Source: RGIG6375 sp964472725 (GTDB taxonomy: Bacteria > Bacillota > Clostridia > Oscillospirales > Oscillospiraceae). Taken from it: 64,000 nt of DNA. Position 1 is the stretch's first letter, and the number at the start of each line of letters is the position of its first letter. Below the pieces are notes generated by a model. The model was not told the DNA's origin. It was given only the letters and a program-made list of their open reading frames with translations, and searched no databases. This document shows, in pieces, positions 43,443 to 52,108 of the stretch. Position numbers and translations under genes: made by a program. The stretch spans positions 1 to 64,000 of the forward strand of contig CAYYLZ010000004.1 in the NCBI GenBank assembly GCA_964472725.1, in the 5' to 3' direction.

Positions 43443-44837
43443 ATGAGAAAAGTGCAATTCACAGAAACCGTACTGCGTGACGCGAACCAGTCCCTTATCG
43501 CCACCCGTATGCCCATTGAGGCATTCGAGCCTATCCTTGAGACTATGGACAAGGCCGGCTACTACTCCGTAGAATGCTGGGGCGGCGCTACCTTCGACAG
43601 CTGTATGCGTTTCCTCAATGAAGATCCCTGGGAGCGCCTGCGCCGCATCAAGGCCAAGATGCCCAACACCAAGCTGCAGATGCTGCTGCGCGGTCAGAAC
43701 CTGCTGGGCTACCGCCACTATCCTGACGACGTTGTCCGCAAGTTCGTTGAGCGCAGCGTTGCCAACGGTATCGACGTTATCCGTATCTTCGACGCCCTTA
43801 ACGATATCCGCAATATCGAGGTCGCCGTTGACGAGACTTTGAAGAACGGCGCTATTGCTTCCGGCGCTATCTCCTATACCACCAGCCCTGTCCACACTCT
43901 TGAAAAGTATGCCCAGCTCTGCGCCGATATGAAGAGCATGGGCGTGCAGACCATCTGCATCAAGGACATGGCAGGCGTTATGACTCCCTCCGAGAGCTAC
44001 GACCTTGTAAGCGCCATCAAGGATAAGGTGGACGTACCCATCGTTCTCCACACCCACTGCACCACCGGTATGGCCTTCATGACCTACCTTAAGGGCGTAG
44101 AAGCCGGCGCCGATGTTATCGACACCGCTTCCTCCTGCCTCTCCGGCGGCACCAGCCAGCCCGCCACCGAGACCCTGTACCACGCCCTCACTCAGCTGGG
44201 CTACGATACCGGCCTGAACGAAGAGGTCATAAACACTGTAAATGACCACTTCAAGAAGTACAGTGAGGAGTGCATGGCAAGCGGCCTGCTTGACCCCAAG
44301 GTTCTCAAGACCGATACCAACGCCCTCAACTACAAGGTTCCCGGCGGCATGCTCTCCAACCTCATCAGCCAGCTCAAGCAGCAGAACGCCATCGACCGTC
44401 TTGACGAGGTTCTGCTGGAAACTCCCCGCGTCCGCGAGGATCTGGGCTATCCTCCCCTGGTAACCCCCATGAGCCAGATGGTCGGCGTTCAGGCAGCTAC
44501 CAACGTGCTGCTGGGCGAGCGTTATAAGAGCATCGGCAAGGAAGTCAAGGCCTATTTCCGCGGTGAGTACGGCCGCGCACCCGGCGAGGTCAACGCCGAG
44601 CTGCAGAAGAAGGTACTGGGCGACGATCAGCCCATCACCTGCCGCTTCGCCGATACCCTCGAGCCTGTTTTCGAAAAGACCAAGGCCGAGTTGGGCGACC
44701 GTGCCAAGAGCGACGAGGACGTTCTGTCCTACATTTCCTTCCCCCAGGTTGCCGAAAAGTTCTTCGCAGACCGCGAGGCTGCTGCCGAGAAGGGTGTCGA
44801 GCGTCCCGTGAAGTATAAGATAGAGCTTATCGGATAA
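43443..44837 (+). CDS. oadA: Biotin-dependent carboxyltransferase (oxaloacetate decarboxylase alpha / pyruvate carboxylase subunit B)
   Basis: A 464-residue protein with the HMGL-like carboxyltransferase barrel: ETVLRDANQSLIATRM (about 8-23) and VLHTHCTTGMAFMTYLKGVEAGAD (about 201-224), where the HTH pair binds metal. The conserved PYC_OADA domain (about 290-450) follows. It transfers carboxyl between oxaloacetate and biotin. It ends without its own biotin domain, which is encoded two genes downstream. GGGAGAG precedes ATG 43443. It starts a four-gene operon. Confidence 0.92.
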   Translation: MRKVQFTETVLRDANQSLIATRMPIEAFEPILETMDKAGYYSVECWGGATFDSCMRFLNEDPWERLRRIKAKMPNTKLQMLLRGQNLLGYRHYPDDVVRKFVERSVANGIDVIRIFDALNDIRNIEVAVDETLKNGAIASGAISYTTSPVHTLEKYAQLCADMKSMGVQTICIKDMAGVMTPSESYDLVSAIKDKVDVPIVLHTHCTTGMAFMTYLKGVEAGADVIDTASSCLSGGTSQPATETLYHALTQLGYDTGLNEEVINTVNDHFKKYSEECMASGLLDPKVLKTDTNALNYKVPGGMLSNLISQLKQQNAIDRLDEVLLETPRVREDLGYPPLVTPMSQMVGVQAATNVLLGERYKSIGKEVKAYFRGEYGRAPGEVNAELQKKVLGDDQPITCRFADTLEPVFEKTKAELGDRAKSDEDVLSYISFPQVAEKFFADREAAAEKGVERPVKYKIELIG

Positions 44838-44851
44838 GGGGGTACAGGTAT

Positions 44852-45214
44852 ATGATTCCCACAACTGCTTTATATGCCCTTATCGGCTGTACAGCGGCCT
44901 TCACCCTCGTTGCTGCCATTGCGGCGATAGTTCTCTGCTGCAAGGTCAGCGCGCTGGAGGGCGAGATTCGCGCCATGCGCGCCAAGAAGAATCTGCCCGC
45001 CATGATAAACCCCGATATCCGTATTGTTCCCGTGGTCGGCGCCGAGCCCATCGCTCAGCCCGTGCCCGCATACGACCCCAACGTAACCGTTGGCGAGGTT
45101 TCCGTATTCGACGTTGACGACCGCACCGCGGCAAAGCTCATGGCCATCGTAGCCGATGAGATGAAGACCCCTCTTTCTCAGCTGAGATTCATCTCCATCA
45201 AGGAAGTAAAGTGA
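44852..45214 (+). CDS. OadG-like small membrane subunit
   Basis: A 120-residue protein with one N-terminal membrane segment (about 7-30) and a charged stretch. Its C-terminal pattern DRTAAKLMAIVADEMKTPLSQLRFISIKEV resembles the end of oxaloacetate decarboxylase gamma subunits. It is placed between the carboxyltransferase and the biotin carrier, as in sodium-pumping decarboxylase operons. It could anchor the complex to the membrane. The match is by pattern and position. Confidence 0.6.
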   Translation: MIPTTALYALIGCTAAFTLVAAIAAIVLCCKVSALEGEIRAMRAKKNLPAMINPDIRIVPVVGAEPIAQPVPAYDPNVTVGEVSVFDVDDRTAAKLMAIVADEMKTPLSQLRFISIKEVK

Positions 45215-45224
45215 GGATACCGAT

Positions 45225-45677
45225 ATGAAATACAAAATTACTCTTAACGATAAAGTATACGAGGTAGAGGTAGAAAAGGGCGAGGCCGCCATTACCGCCG
45301 AGTACGCCGCCTCTGAAATTCCCACTCCTCCCCCCGCACCCGTAGCAGCCCCCGCTCCTGCTCCCGCACCTGTTGCAGCTCCTGCCCCCGCACCTGCCGC
45401 AGCCCCCGCACCTGCCGCAGCACCCGCACCCGCCGAACCTGCCCCCGCCGCAGCGCCCGCAAATGGAGAGTCCCTGGTTGCTCCCATGCCCGGCACCATT
45501 CTCAGCGTCAACGTGAAGGTTGGCGACAGCGTCAAGGCCGGCGATATCGTGGCTATCCTTGAGGCTATGAAGATGGAAAACGAGCTGCTTGCTCCCGTCG
45601 ACGGCACCATCGCCCGCGTAGGCGTAAGCAAGGGCGCAACTGTCAATACCGGCGACCTTATCGCGGTGATCGGCTGA
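45225..45677 (+). CDS. Biotin carboxyl carrier protein
   Basis: A 150-residue protein: an N-terminal part (1-35), a Pro/Ala-rich flexible linker (about 36-80) and a C-terminal biotinyl domain with the biotin-accepting Lys in LEAMKMENEL (about 112-121). It carries CO2 on biotin between active sites of the decarboxylase complex. The stop overlaps the next start (TGATG). Confidence 0.93.
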   Translation: MKYKITLNDKVYEVEVEKGEAAITAEYAASEIPTPPPAPVAAPAPAPAPVAAPAPAPAAAPAPAAAPAPAEPAPAAAPANGESLVAPMPGTILSVNVKVGDSVKAGDIVAILEAMKMENELLAPVDGTIARVGVSKGATVNTGDLIAVIG

Positions 45678-45913
45678 TGACACAGTTTATCAATTCCGAA
45701 GCCTTCTTCAAGTGGTATGACTCGGTCAGCAACGACCTTAAGTATAATAAGGACAAGCTGCTGGACGACGTTTTCCAGCAGTATTGCGAAACCCGCAAGA
45801 GCAGCTTCGAGCTGCCTGCGGAAAGGACCGTCACCGGCAAGGCCGAGAGCTATAATTATGAGTTCGAGGACCTTGGCAAGTGCGGCGGCAGCGCATTGTT
45901 CATCTATTTCTGA
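45677..45913 (+). CDS. Small conserved-looking protein of unknown function in the decarboxylase operon
   Basis: A 78-residue acidic protein with several aromatic residues and no membrane segment. It starts on the last base of the biotin-carrier stop, so it is coupled to it. No family is recognised. Its position suggests an accessory factor of the decarboxylase. A short GGCGGAACCC/GGGTTCCGCC hairpin follows at about 45920-45945 and probably ends the transcript. Confidence 0.6.
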   Translation: MTQFINSEAFFKWYDSVSNDLKYNKDKLLDDVFQQYCETRKSSFELPAERTVTGKAESYNYEFEDLGKCGGSALFIYF

Positions 45914-45918
45914 TACGC

Positions 45919-45953
45919 AGCGGCGGAACCCAACCGGGTTCCGCCGTTTGTTT
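45919..45953 (+). terminator. Terminator of the decarboxylase operon
   Basis: Stem GGCGGAACCC / GGGTTCCGCC with a short AACC-type loop, then GTTTGTTTT. Confidence 0.8.
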
Positions 45954-46114
45954 TATAACAACGCATAAAAGAAAACACGAAAAAAACTAACATTTGCACC
46001 TGTAGGGCGGCTTGCCCTCAAGCCGCCGCCATGCAGCGATACTGCCGAATGAACGATAACACGGCAAAAATTACCCCCAGAACATGTAAATTTCCACAAA
46101 AGTGGAAAAAACAC
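45954..46114. repeat. Intergenic region with family C hairpin
   Basis: No gene is seen. A family C hairpin lies at about 46001-46030. Then an AT-rich stretch with a TTTCCAC/GTGGAAA inverted repeat at 46090-46107 leads into the rimP promoter. Confidence 0.65.
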
Positions 46115-46143
46115 TTGCAAAACCAAAACAGTTGTGATATATT
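46115..46143 (+). promoter_or_regulatory. Promoter of the rimP-infB operon
   Basis: -35 TTGCAA (46115-46120) and -10 TATATT (46138-46143) with a 17-bp spacer. Confidence 0.7.
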
Positions 46144-46170
46144 ACCACCGTAGTATAAGAAGTAAGCTGA

Positions 46171-46200
46171 TGGAGTGGGTCATCTGACCCGCTCCTTTTT
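46171..46200 (+). terminator. Leader terminator (possible attenuator) before rimP
   Basis: Stem GGAGTGGGTCA / TGACCCGCTCC followed by TTTTTG. It lies between the promoter and the rimP start, about 28 bp downstream of the -10 box and 30 bp before rimP. It therefore acts on the leader of the operon. Confidence 0.75.
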
Positions 46201-46229
46201 GTTGCAATTCATAAAAAAGGAGAAAGCAC

Positions 46230-46688
46230 ATGAGCAAAATCACAGAGCTTGTCTGGCAGATGGCGGAGCCGGTGGCTCAGCGCAACGGCTGCACCGTATG
46301 GGACGTGGAGTTCGTCAAGGAAGCCGGCGAGCGCTTCCTCCGCGTTTATATCGACAGCGACGAGGGCGTGGACATCACCCAGTGCGAGGCAGTCAGCCGC
46401 GAGCTTGACCCCATGCTTGACGAGGCCGACCCCATCGACGAGGCCTACACCTTCGAGGTTTCCTCCGCAGGCGCCGAGCGCGAACTGAAGCGCCCCGGCG
46501 ATTTCGAGAAGTTTATCGGCAGCTACGTTGCCGTAAAGCTTTACAGCGCCAGGGACGGACGCAAGGAGCACCTTGGCACTCTCACCGGCTACTCCGAGGA
46601 GACCGGCGTTGAGATAGAAGAAAACGGTAAGAAATACACTTTCATAAAGTCCGAGGTCGCTCAGGTGCGGCTTCGCATAAAGTTTTAA
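46230..46688 (+). CDS. rimP: Ribosome maturation factor RimP
   Basis: A 152-residue protein needed for 30S subunit maturation. It shows LGxxLxDVEFVKEAGERFLRVYID-type strands (about 17-42), the block DDAxVSREL in CEAVSRELDPMLDEADPIDEAYTFEVSSAG (about 53-80) and RELKRPGDFEKFIG. AAAGGAG precedes ATG 46230. It is the first gene of the classical nusA-infB operon. Confidence 0.95.
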   Translation: MSKITELVWQMAEPVAQRNGCTVWDVEFVKEAGERFLRVYIDSDEGVDITQCEAVSRELDPMLDEADPIDEAYTFEVSSAGAERELKRPGDFEKFIGSYVAVKLYSARDGRKEHLGTLTGYSEETGVEIEENGKKYTFIKSEVAQVRLRIKF

Positions 46689-46700
46689 GGAGAACGGGAC

Positions 46701-47828
46701 ATGAACAGCGAATTTTTTCTCGCCCTTGAAGAGATAGAGCGCGACAAGGGTATCCCCAAGGATTACATGCTCGAGCGCATCAACCAGGCTCTCCTGGCAG
46801 CTGTGCGCAAGGATAATCCCGCCGTTGCCGACGGCGTAGTCGTCGAAGTGGACGAGGTCAAGAAGAAGATCGGTATCTTCATCGAAAAGACCGTCACCGC
46901 CGAGCCCGAAAACGAGCTGGAGATCACTCTCGAGCAGGCTCGCGCGATCCGCCCCAAGGCTCAGCTGGGCGACGTTATCCGCTTTGACGTTGAAACCAAG
47001 AAGTTTGGCCGTATCGCTGCCCAGGCCGCAAAGCAGGTTATCATTCAGGGTATCCGCGAGGCCGAGCGCGGCATGATTTACGAGGAGTTCACCTCCCGCG
47101 AGCACGAGGTGCTCAGCGGTATCGTGCACCGCATCGACCCCAAGAACGGCAACGTTTACATGAAGGTCGCCTCCAACGGCGACATGACCGAGGCTGTCAT
47201 GCTGGCAGGCGAGCGCGTCAAGGGCGAGGAGATCCGCGAGGGCGACCGCATGAAGGTCTACGTGGTCGAGGTTCGCCGCAGCACCCGCGGCCCCCAGATC
47301 ATCATCTCCCGCACCCACCCCGGTCTGGTAAAGCGCCTGTTCGAGCTTGAGGTTCCCGAAATTTTCGACGGCACCGTCGAGATCAAGAGCATCGCCCGTG
47401 AGGCCGGCAGCCGCACCAAGATCGCCGTATGGTCCAACGATCCCGAGGTCGATGCAATCGGTGCCTGCGTCGGCGCAAAGGGCGCCCGCGTTGACAACGT
47501 AGTTGCCGAGCTGGGCGGAGAGAAGATCGACATCGTAAACTACAGCGATGACATCGAGGACTTCGTTGCCGCCGCACTGGCTCCCGCCGAGGTCTATTCC
47601 GCAACTCTTCTCGAGGACGGCAGAAGCTGCCGCGTTATCGTGCCCGACAGCCAGCTCTCTCTGGCCATCGGCAAGGAGGGTAAGAACGCCCGCCTGGCAG
47701 CAAAGCTCACCAACTGCAAGATCGACATCAAGCCTGCTTCTCAGATGATGGAGAGCGGCTCCATCAAGATCGACCTTTCCAAGCTGGATCTCTCCGACGA
47801 TACCGAAGAGGCAGCAGAGGAAGAATAA
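46701..47828 (+). CDS. nusA: Transcription termination/antitermination factor NusA
   Basis: A 375-residue NusA without the C-terminal acidic repeats, as in Firmicutes. The N-terminal RNA-polymerase-binding domain (1-130), the S1 domain (about 131-200), and two KH domains with CVGAKGARVDNVVAELGGEKIDIV and SLAIGKEGKNARLAAKLTNCKIDI are visible. Confidence 0.97.
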   Translation: MNSEFFLALEEIERDKGIPKDYMLERINQALLAAVRKDNPAVADGVVVEVDEVKKKIGIFIEKTVTAEPENELEITLEQARAIRPKAQLGDVIRFDVETKKFGRIAAQAAKQVIIQGIREAERGMIYEEFTSREHEVLSGIVHRIDPKNGNVYMKVASNGDMTEAVMLAGERVKGEEIREGDRMKVYVVEVRRSTRGPQIIISRTHPGLVKRLFELEVPEIFDGTVEIKSIAREAGSRTKIAVWSNDPEVDAIGACVGAKGARVDNVVAELGGEKIDIVNYSDDIEDFVAAALAPAEVYSATLLEDGRSCRVIVPDSQLSLAIGKEGKNARLAAKLTNCKIDIKPASQMMESGSIKIDLSKLDLSDDTEEAAEEE

Positions 47829-47881
47829 AACTCTTCTTCACTATTCACTATTACTTTTTACTTTAATTCCGGGAGGTCAGC

Positions 47882-48160
47882 ATGGCTGTACAGAAAAAAA
47901 TACCGATGCGGCAGTGCATGGGCTGCCGTGAAATGAAGCCCAAGAAAGAGCTTATCCGCGTCGTCCGCTCGCCGGAGGGCAGCGTATCGCTGGATTTCAA
48001 GGGCAAGGCGCCCGGACGCGGCGCTTATCTCTGCCCCGACCTGCAGTGCCTGAAAAAGGCCCGCAAGTCCGGCTCCATCGGCCGCGTGCTGGAAGTGGAG
48101 ATTCCCGCAGAGATTTACGACGAAATGGAAACCGTCATGGAGGAAAACGCAAATGGATAA
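47882..48160 (+). CDS. ylxR: YlxR family RNA-binding protein
   Basis: A 92-residue protein (DUF448). It has MRQCMGCREMKPKKELIRVV (about 8-27) and GRGAYLCPDLQCLKKA (about 51-66). In some bacteria it binds RNase P RNA. It overlaps the following gene by eight bases. Confidence 0.93.
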   Translation: MAVQKKIPMRQCMGCREMKPKKELIRVVRSPEGSVSLDFKGKAPGRGAYLCPDLQCLKKARKSGSIGRVLEVEIPAEIYDEMETVMEENANG

Positions 48161-48542
48161 AGTGCTGAATTTCCTTGGAATGTGCAAGCGCGCAGGCTCC
48201 CTGGTAACAGGTGAGGACGGTGCGCTGGGCGCGGTTCGCTCCGGCGAGGCCAAGCTGGCAATGCTGGCGGCAGACGCATCGGAGAATACGTCCAAAAAGG
48301 CCGAGTTCTATTCCGAAACCTGCGGCACGGTGCTTGTTCGCCTGCCCTACAGCAAGGACGAACTTGGCGACATGCTGGGCAGAAGAGTCTGCGCCGTTAT
48401 GGCGGTCACGGACAAAAATTTCGCAAAATCCTTTCTTGAGAAGCTCAGCGCCGAGCATTCGGGCTACGAAAACGCCCTCGGCGAGCTTACCGAGCGCCTT
48501 AAATCAAGAAAGGAACGCCGCAAGAGCCTGCAGAAAGACTAA
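48153..48542 (+). CDS. ylxQ: L7Ae-family ribosomal/K-turn protein (YlxQ)
   Basis: A 129-residue L7Ae/L30e/S12e-like protein. It has NFLGMCKRAGSLVTGEDGALGAVRSGEAKLAMLAADASENT (about 5-45), the typical nucleotide-turn binding fold, and a basic C-terminus. It lies in its standard place between ylxR and infB. ATG 48153 has GGAGG within the upstream gene. Confidence 0.92.
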   Translation: MDKVLNFLGMCKRAGSLVTGEDGALGAVRSGEAKLAMLAADASENTSKKAEFYSETCGTVLVRLPYSKDELGDMLGRRVCAVMAVTDKNFAKSFLEKLSAEHSGYENALGELTERLKSRKERRKSLQKD

Positions 48543-48602
48543 GCGGCACAGCGTTTATATATCAATCTCAGAATTCCAAGCAATTATCGGGGAGGTATGC
48601 GC

Positions 48603-50957
48603 ATGATTAAATACAGAGTGCATGAAGTGGCCAAGGATTTCAAGACCACTTCCAAGGTCATTACAGAGGTCCTTACCAAGTATGCCGAAACGCCTAAGAA
48701 CCACATGCAGGTGCTCACTGACCATGAGCTCAACATCATTTTCGATTATCTCACGCTGAACAATCAGATCAGCGACATGGCAGAAGTGTTTGCCGACGCA
48801 GCGCCCGCCAAGAAGAAGGAGGAGGCTCCCGCTCCCGCAGCTGCGCAGGAAAAGCCCGCTCAGCAGCCCAAGGACGCAAAGCCTGCTCAGCAGCAACCGA
48901 AGCAGAATGCTCCTCAGCAGCAGGCAAAGCCCCAGCAGCAGGAGAAGCCCGCTCAGCCTGCCCAGCAGCCCCAGTCCCGTGTGCCCCAGAAGCGCATCGT
49001 AGATACCAGCGGCGCTACCCTTAACGCCGCCAAGTACGACGAGCGCCTTGACAACTTCGTTCCCGACCGTCTGGCCAACGCCAAGCAGGGCAAGGAGAAG
49101 TTCTCCAAGCGTGACAAGCGCGGCAACATGGCTCAGGGCGGCGCAAAGAAGCGTCAGGAGCAGAAGGCTCAGATGCAGAAGCTCCAACTGGAGATCGCCA
49201 AGAAGGCTCCCACCAAGGTGTCCATTCCCGACTCCATCAACGTTGGCGAGCTTGCTTCCCGCATGAAGAAGACCGCCGCCGAGGTCGTAAAGACCCTCAT
49301 CAAGAACGGCGTTATGGCCTCCATTTCCGACGTTATCGACTTCGATACCGCCGCCATCATCGCTGAAGAGATGGGCTGCATCGTTGAGAAGGAAGTAGTC
49401 GTCACCATCGAGGAGCGCCTCATCGACGATTCCGAGGATAAGGCAGAGGATCTGGTTCTCCGCGCCCCCGTCGTCGTCGTAATGGGTCACGTTGACCACG
49501 GTAAGACCTCTCTGCTTGACCGTATCCGCAACGCCCACGTTGCAGACGGCGAGGCCGGCGGTATTACCCAGCACATCGGTGCATATCAGGTGGAGATCAA
49601 CGGCAAGCCCATTACCTTCCTTGATACTCCCGGCCACGAGGCCTTTACCTCCATGCGTGCCCGCGGCGCCATGGTAACCGACGTTGCGATCCTCGTTGTC
49701 GCAGCCGACGACGGTATCATGCCTCAGACCATCGAGTCCATCAGCCACGCCCGCGCAGCCGATATTCCCATCATCGTTGCGGTAAACAAGATGGATAAGC
49801 CCGGCGCAAGCTCCGAGCGTATCAGACAGCAGCTCACCGAGCATGAGCTGGTCTGCGAGGAGTGGGGCGGCGACACCATCGTTTGCGAGATCTCCGCAAA
49901 GACCGGCATGGGTGTTGATAACCTGCTGGAGATGGTTGCCCTTTCCGCCGAAATGCGCGAGCTGAAGGCCAACCCCAACCGTCTTGCCAAGGGTACCGTT
50001 ATCGAGGCAAGACTGGATAAGGGCCGCGGCCCCGTCGCTACCGTTCTCGTTCAGAACGGTACCCTCAAGTCCGGCGACATCATCATTGCCGGTACCGCTG
50101 TAGGCCGTGTCCGTACCATGATCAACGATAAGGGTCAGCGCATAGATAAGGCAGGCCCCTCCGTTCCCGTTGAGATCACCGGTATGAGCGAAACTCCCGG
50201 CGCAGGCGACATCTTCAACGTTGTAGAGGATGAGCGCATGGCTCGTGAGCTTGTTGAGCAGCGTAAGGAAGAGAAGAAGAACGCCACCACCGGCGGCGAG
50301 CGCAAGGTTTCTCTTGACGACCTCTTTGCTCAGATCAAGGAGGGCGAGCTGAAGGAGCTGGCCATCATCGTAAAGGCCGACGTTCAGGGCTCCGCCGAAG
50401 CCGTCAAGGCTTCTTTGGAGAAGCTCAGCAACGAGGAAGTACGCGTCCGCGTTATCCACTCCGCTGTCGGCGCCATAAACGAAAGCGACATCATGCTCGC
50501 TTCCACCTCCAACGCCATTATCGTCGGCTTCAACGTCCGTCCCGATGCTGCCGCCCGCGACAGCGCCGTGCGCAACGAGGTCGATATGCGTATGTACCGC
50601 GTTATCTACGAGTGCATCGAGGAGATCGAGGCCGCTATGAAGGGTATGCTGGCACCCCAGTTCAAGGAAGTCCTGCTGGGTCACGCCGAGGTTCGCCAGA
50701 CCTATAAGGTCTCCAAGGTCGGCACCATCGCCGGCTGCTACGTTCAGGACGGTAAGATCGTCCGTAACTCCTCCGTCCGCCTTGTCCGCGACGGCATAGT
50801 TATCCACGAAGGCGAGCTGGCCTCCCTGAAGCGCTTCAAGGACGACGTCAAGGAAGTCGCCACCGGCTACGAATGCGGCCTTTCCATTGAGAAGTATAAC
50901 GACATCAAGGACGGCGACATCATCGAAGCCTACACCATGGAGCAGATCAAGCTGTAA
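48603..50957 (+). CDS. infB: Translation initiation factor IF-2
   Basis: A 784-residue GTPase that delivers initiator tRNA. An N-terminal domain (KYRVHEVAKDF) is followed by a Gln/Pro/Lys-rich linker (about 60-150). The G domain holds GHVDHGKTSLLD (about 294-305), DTPGHEAF and NKMDKPGA. Domains III and IV follow. ATG 48603 has GGGGAGGT seven bases upstream; the ATG at 48597 would touch that site. It is the last gene of the operon; rbfA does not follow directly. Confidence 0.97.
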   Translation: MIKYRVHEVAKDFKTTSKVITEVLTKYAETPKNHMQVLTDHELNIIFDYLTLNNQISDMAEVFADAAPAKKKEEAPAPAAAQEKPAQQPKDAKPAQQQPKQNAPQQQAKPQQQEKPAQPAQQPQSRVPQKRIVDTSGATLNAAKYDERLDNFVPDRLANAKQGKEKFSKRDKRGNMAQGGAKKRQEQKAQMQKLQLEIAKKAPTKVSIPDSINVGELASRMKKTAAEVVKTLIKNGVMASISDVIDFDTAAIIAEEMGCIVEKEVVVTIEERLIDDSEDKAEDLVLRAPVVVVMGHVDHGKTSLLDRIRNAHVADGEAGGITQHIGAYQVEINGKPITFLDTPGHEAFTSMRARGAMVTDVAILVVAADDGIMPQTIESISHARAADIPIIVAVNKMDKPGASSERIRQQLTEHELVCEEWGGDTIVCEISAKTGMGVDNLLEMVALSAEMRELKANPNRLAKGTVIEARLDKGRGPVATVLVQNGTLKSGDIIIAGTAVGRVRTMINDKGQRIDKAGPSVPVEITGMSETPGAGDIFNVVEDERMARELVEQRKEEKKNATTGGERKVSLDDLFAQIKEGELKELAIIVKADVQGSAEAVKASLEKLSNEEVRVRVIHSAVGAINESDIMLASTSNAIIVGFNVRPDAAARDSAVRNEVDMRMYRVIYECIEEIEAAMKGMLAPQFKEVLLGHAEVRQTYKVSKVGTIAGCYVQDGKIVRNSSVRLVRDGIVIHEGELASLKRFKDDVKEVATGYECGLSIEKYNDIKDGDIIEAYTMEQIKL

Positions 50958-50973
50958 TTTATATTAAGACGCA

Positions 50974-51013
50974 GAACGCCCCGCACATCAACGATGTGCG
51001 GGGCGTTTTTTTG
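50974..51013 (+). terminator. Terminator after infB
   Basis: A 15-bp-class stem ACGCCCCGCACATC / GATGTGCGGGGCGT with loop AAC, then TTTTTTT. Confidence 0.95.
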
Positions 51014-51076
51014 TTATGACAGTGATTGCCCTGCGGGCGTTTTTCATGCCCGCAGCCCGAAGGATCCTTCTCATAC

Positions 51077-51175
51077 GTCATGCAGAGCGCAGCGAAGCAT
51101 CCCCCGAATGGTTTTGCCGCTGTCATTACTGCAGACCATTCAACCGGGGGATTCCTCATTGGCACTCGGAATGAC
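51077..51175. repeat. Family A element (99 bp) and fragments
   Basis: GTCATGC at 51077 and GAATGAC at 51175, followed by a second partial copy to about 51220. Confidence 0.75.
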
Positions 51176-51238
51176 GGTGTTTTTTTAGGGGATTCCCACG
51201 CTGCGCTCGGAATGACACGGTTTTTACTGCGGTGCGCA

Positions 51239-51973
51239 TCACACTATCGGTATCTTCTTATTCAAAATCACGCGGCCGGCGCAGCTGAGGCTGCGGTTGC
51301 CGCTGGCATAAATGGTGATGTCCGCGTCCTCGCGCTCACGGTTGAGGGAGAGCAGATAGGTATCGTAGCCGGAGGTGACATACTGCTTGCAGTAGTAGGC
51401 GCCGTCCACGCAGAAAATACCCACCTCGCCCGGATGCACGCCCTGGGCGTCCTTGACGCAGTAGACCACCTGCCCGTCGTGAATGTAAGGCTCCATGCTG
51501 TCGCCGGCGATGGTCACGGCGAACTGGGCGTTCTCCGGCACCTCCTCCGTTACGGGGATATAGGTGAAGTCCTCGTTCTCGATGGGATTGGCGTAGCCCG
51601 CCGCCGCCATGGTGGTGTAATGAGGAATGTACCGCAGCTCCGCCTGCCGCTGCTGCTCCTTCTGAGCGGCGCAGCGGGCGTATTCCTCGTCCAGCGTCAG
51701 CTTCACCATGCGCTGCCCGTGCTCGTCCAGCCTGCGCCAGCGGCCCACCATAAGCTGCTCGGCGGGGCTCATACCATCATCGGAGCCGCAGAGGTAGTCC
51801 AGCGAAACGTTGAAATACTCCGCAAGGCGCAGCAGCGTGCCGAGGCGAATGTTGTCGCTGCCTTTCTTGAACCAGCCGTCAATGGTGGTATAGGGTATAC
51901 CGCTGCCAATGGACAGCTCACGCCTGTTTATCCCGCGCTCTTCCATAAGCGCCATGACCCTTTCAATGAACAT
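51239..51973 (-). CDS. XRE/S24 self-cleaving repressor (CI/LexA-like)
   Basis: A 244-residue repressor. The N-terminal Cro/CI helix-turn-helix covers about 3-65 (ERVMALMEERGINRRELSIGSGIP, then TTIDGWF). A coiled linker follows. The S24 peptidase has the Ala-Gly cleavage site in MAAAGYANP (about 127-135), catalytic Ser in GDSMEPYIHDG (about 162-172) and catalytic Lys in YYCKQYV (about 205-211). It should repress until RecA filaments trigger self-cleavage after DNA damage. ATG 51973 is preferred over an in-frame start at 52042, which lies upstream of the promoter. It is divergent from a small phage-like operon. Confidence 0.9.
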   Translation of the reverse strand: MFIERVMALMEERGINRRELSIGSGIPYTTIDGWFKKGSDNIRLGTLLRLAEYFNVSLDYLCGSDDGMSPAEQLMVGRWRRLDEHGQRMVKLTLDEEYARCAAQKEQQRQAELRYIPHYTTMAAAGYANPIENEDFTYIPVTEEVPENAQFAVTIAGDSMEPYIHDGQVVYCVKDAQGVHPGEVGIFCVDGAYYCKQYVTSGYDTYLLSLNREREDADITIYASGNRSLSCAGRVILNKKIPIV

Positions 51974-52010
51974 ATCCTGCACCCCGCAAAGCAAATTTTT
52001 CCTCAAACTA

Positions 52011-52038
52011 ATTATACCCCAATAGGGAAATTTGTCAA
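52011..52038 (-). promoter_or_regulatory. Promoter of the S24 repressor gene
   Basis: On the minus strand a perfect -35 TTGACA (52038-52033), a 16-bp spacer, and a perfect -10 TATAAT (52016-52011). Operator 1 fills the spacer and reaches into the -10. Confidence 0.8.
52013..52030. promoter_or_regulatory. Operator 1 (repressor's own promoter)
   Basis: TATACCCCAATAGGGAAA, an 18-bp imperfect palindrome of the same type as operators 2 and 3. Bound repressor would block its own transcription. Confidence 0.7.
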
Positions 52039-52044
52039 CCAAAA

Positions 52045-52062
52045 TTTACCCCTAAAAGTAAA
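52045..52062. promoter_or_regulatory. Operator 2 (between the divergent promoters)
   Basis: TTTACCCCTAAAAGTAAA, exactly 32 bp from operator 1, lying between the -35 boxes of the two divergent promoters. Confidence 0.7.
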
Positions 52063-52069
52063 ATATTCC

Positions 52070-52098
52070 TTGAATTAATACGATACAACGTATACAAT
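52070..52098 (+). promoter_or_regulatory. Rightward promoter of the small operon
   Basis: -35 TTGAAT (52070-52075) and -10 TACAAT (52093-52098) with a 17-bp spacer. Confidence 0.75.
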
Positions 52099-52108
52099 AA
52101 ACTCGAAA

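Noticed and set aside
51239..51973. Housekeeping LexA
   Set aside because: The N-terminus is a Cro/CI-type helix-turn-helix rather than the LexA winged helix, and the gene controls a divergent phage-like operon.
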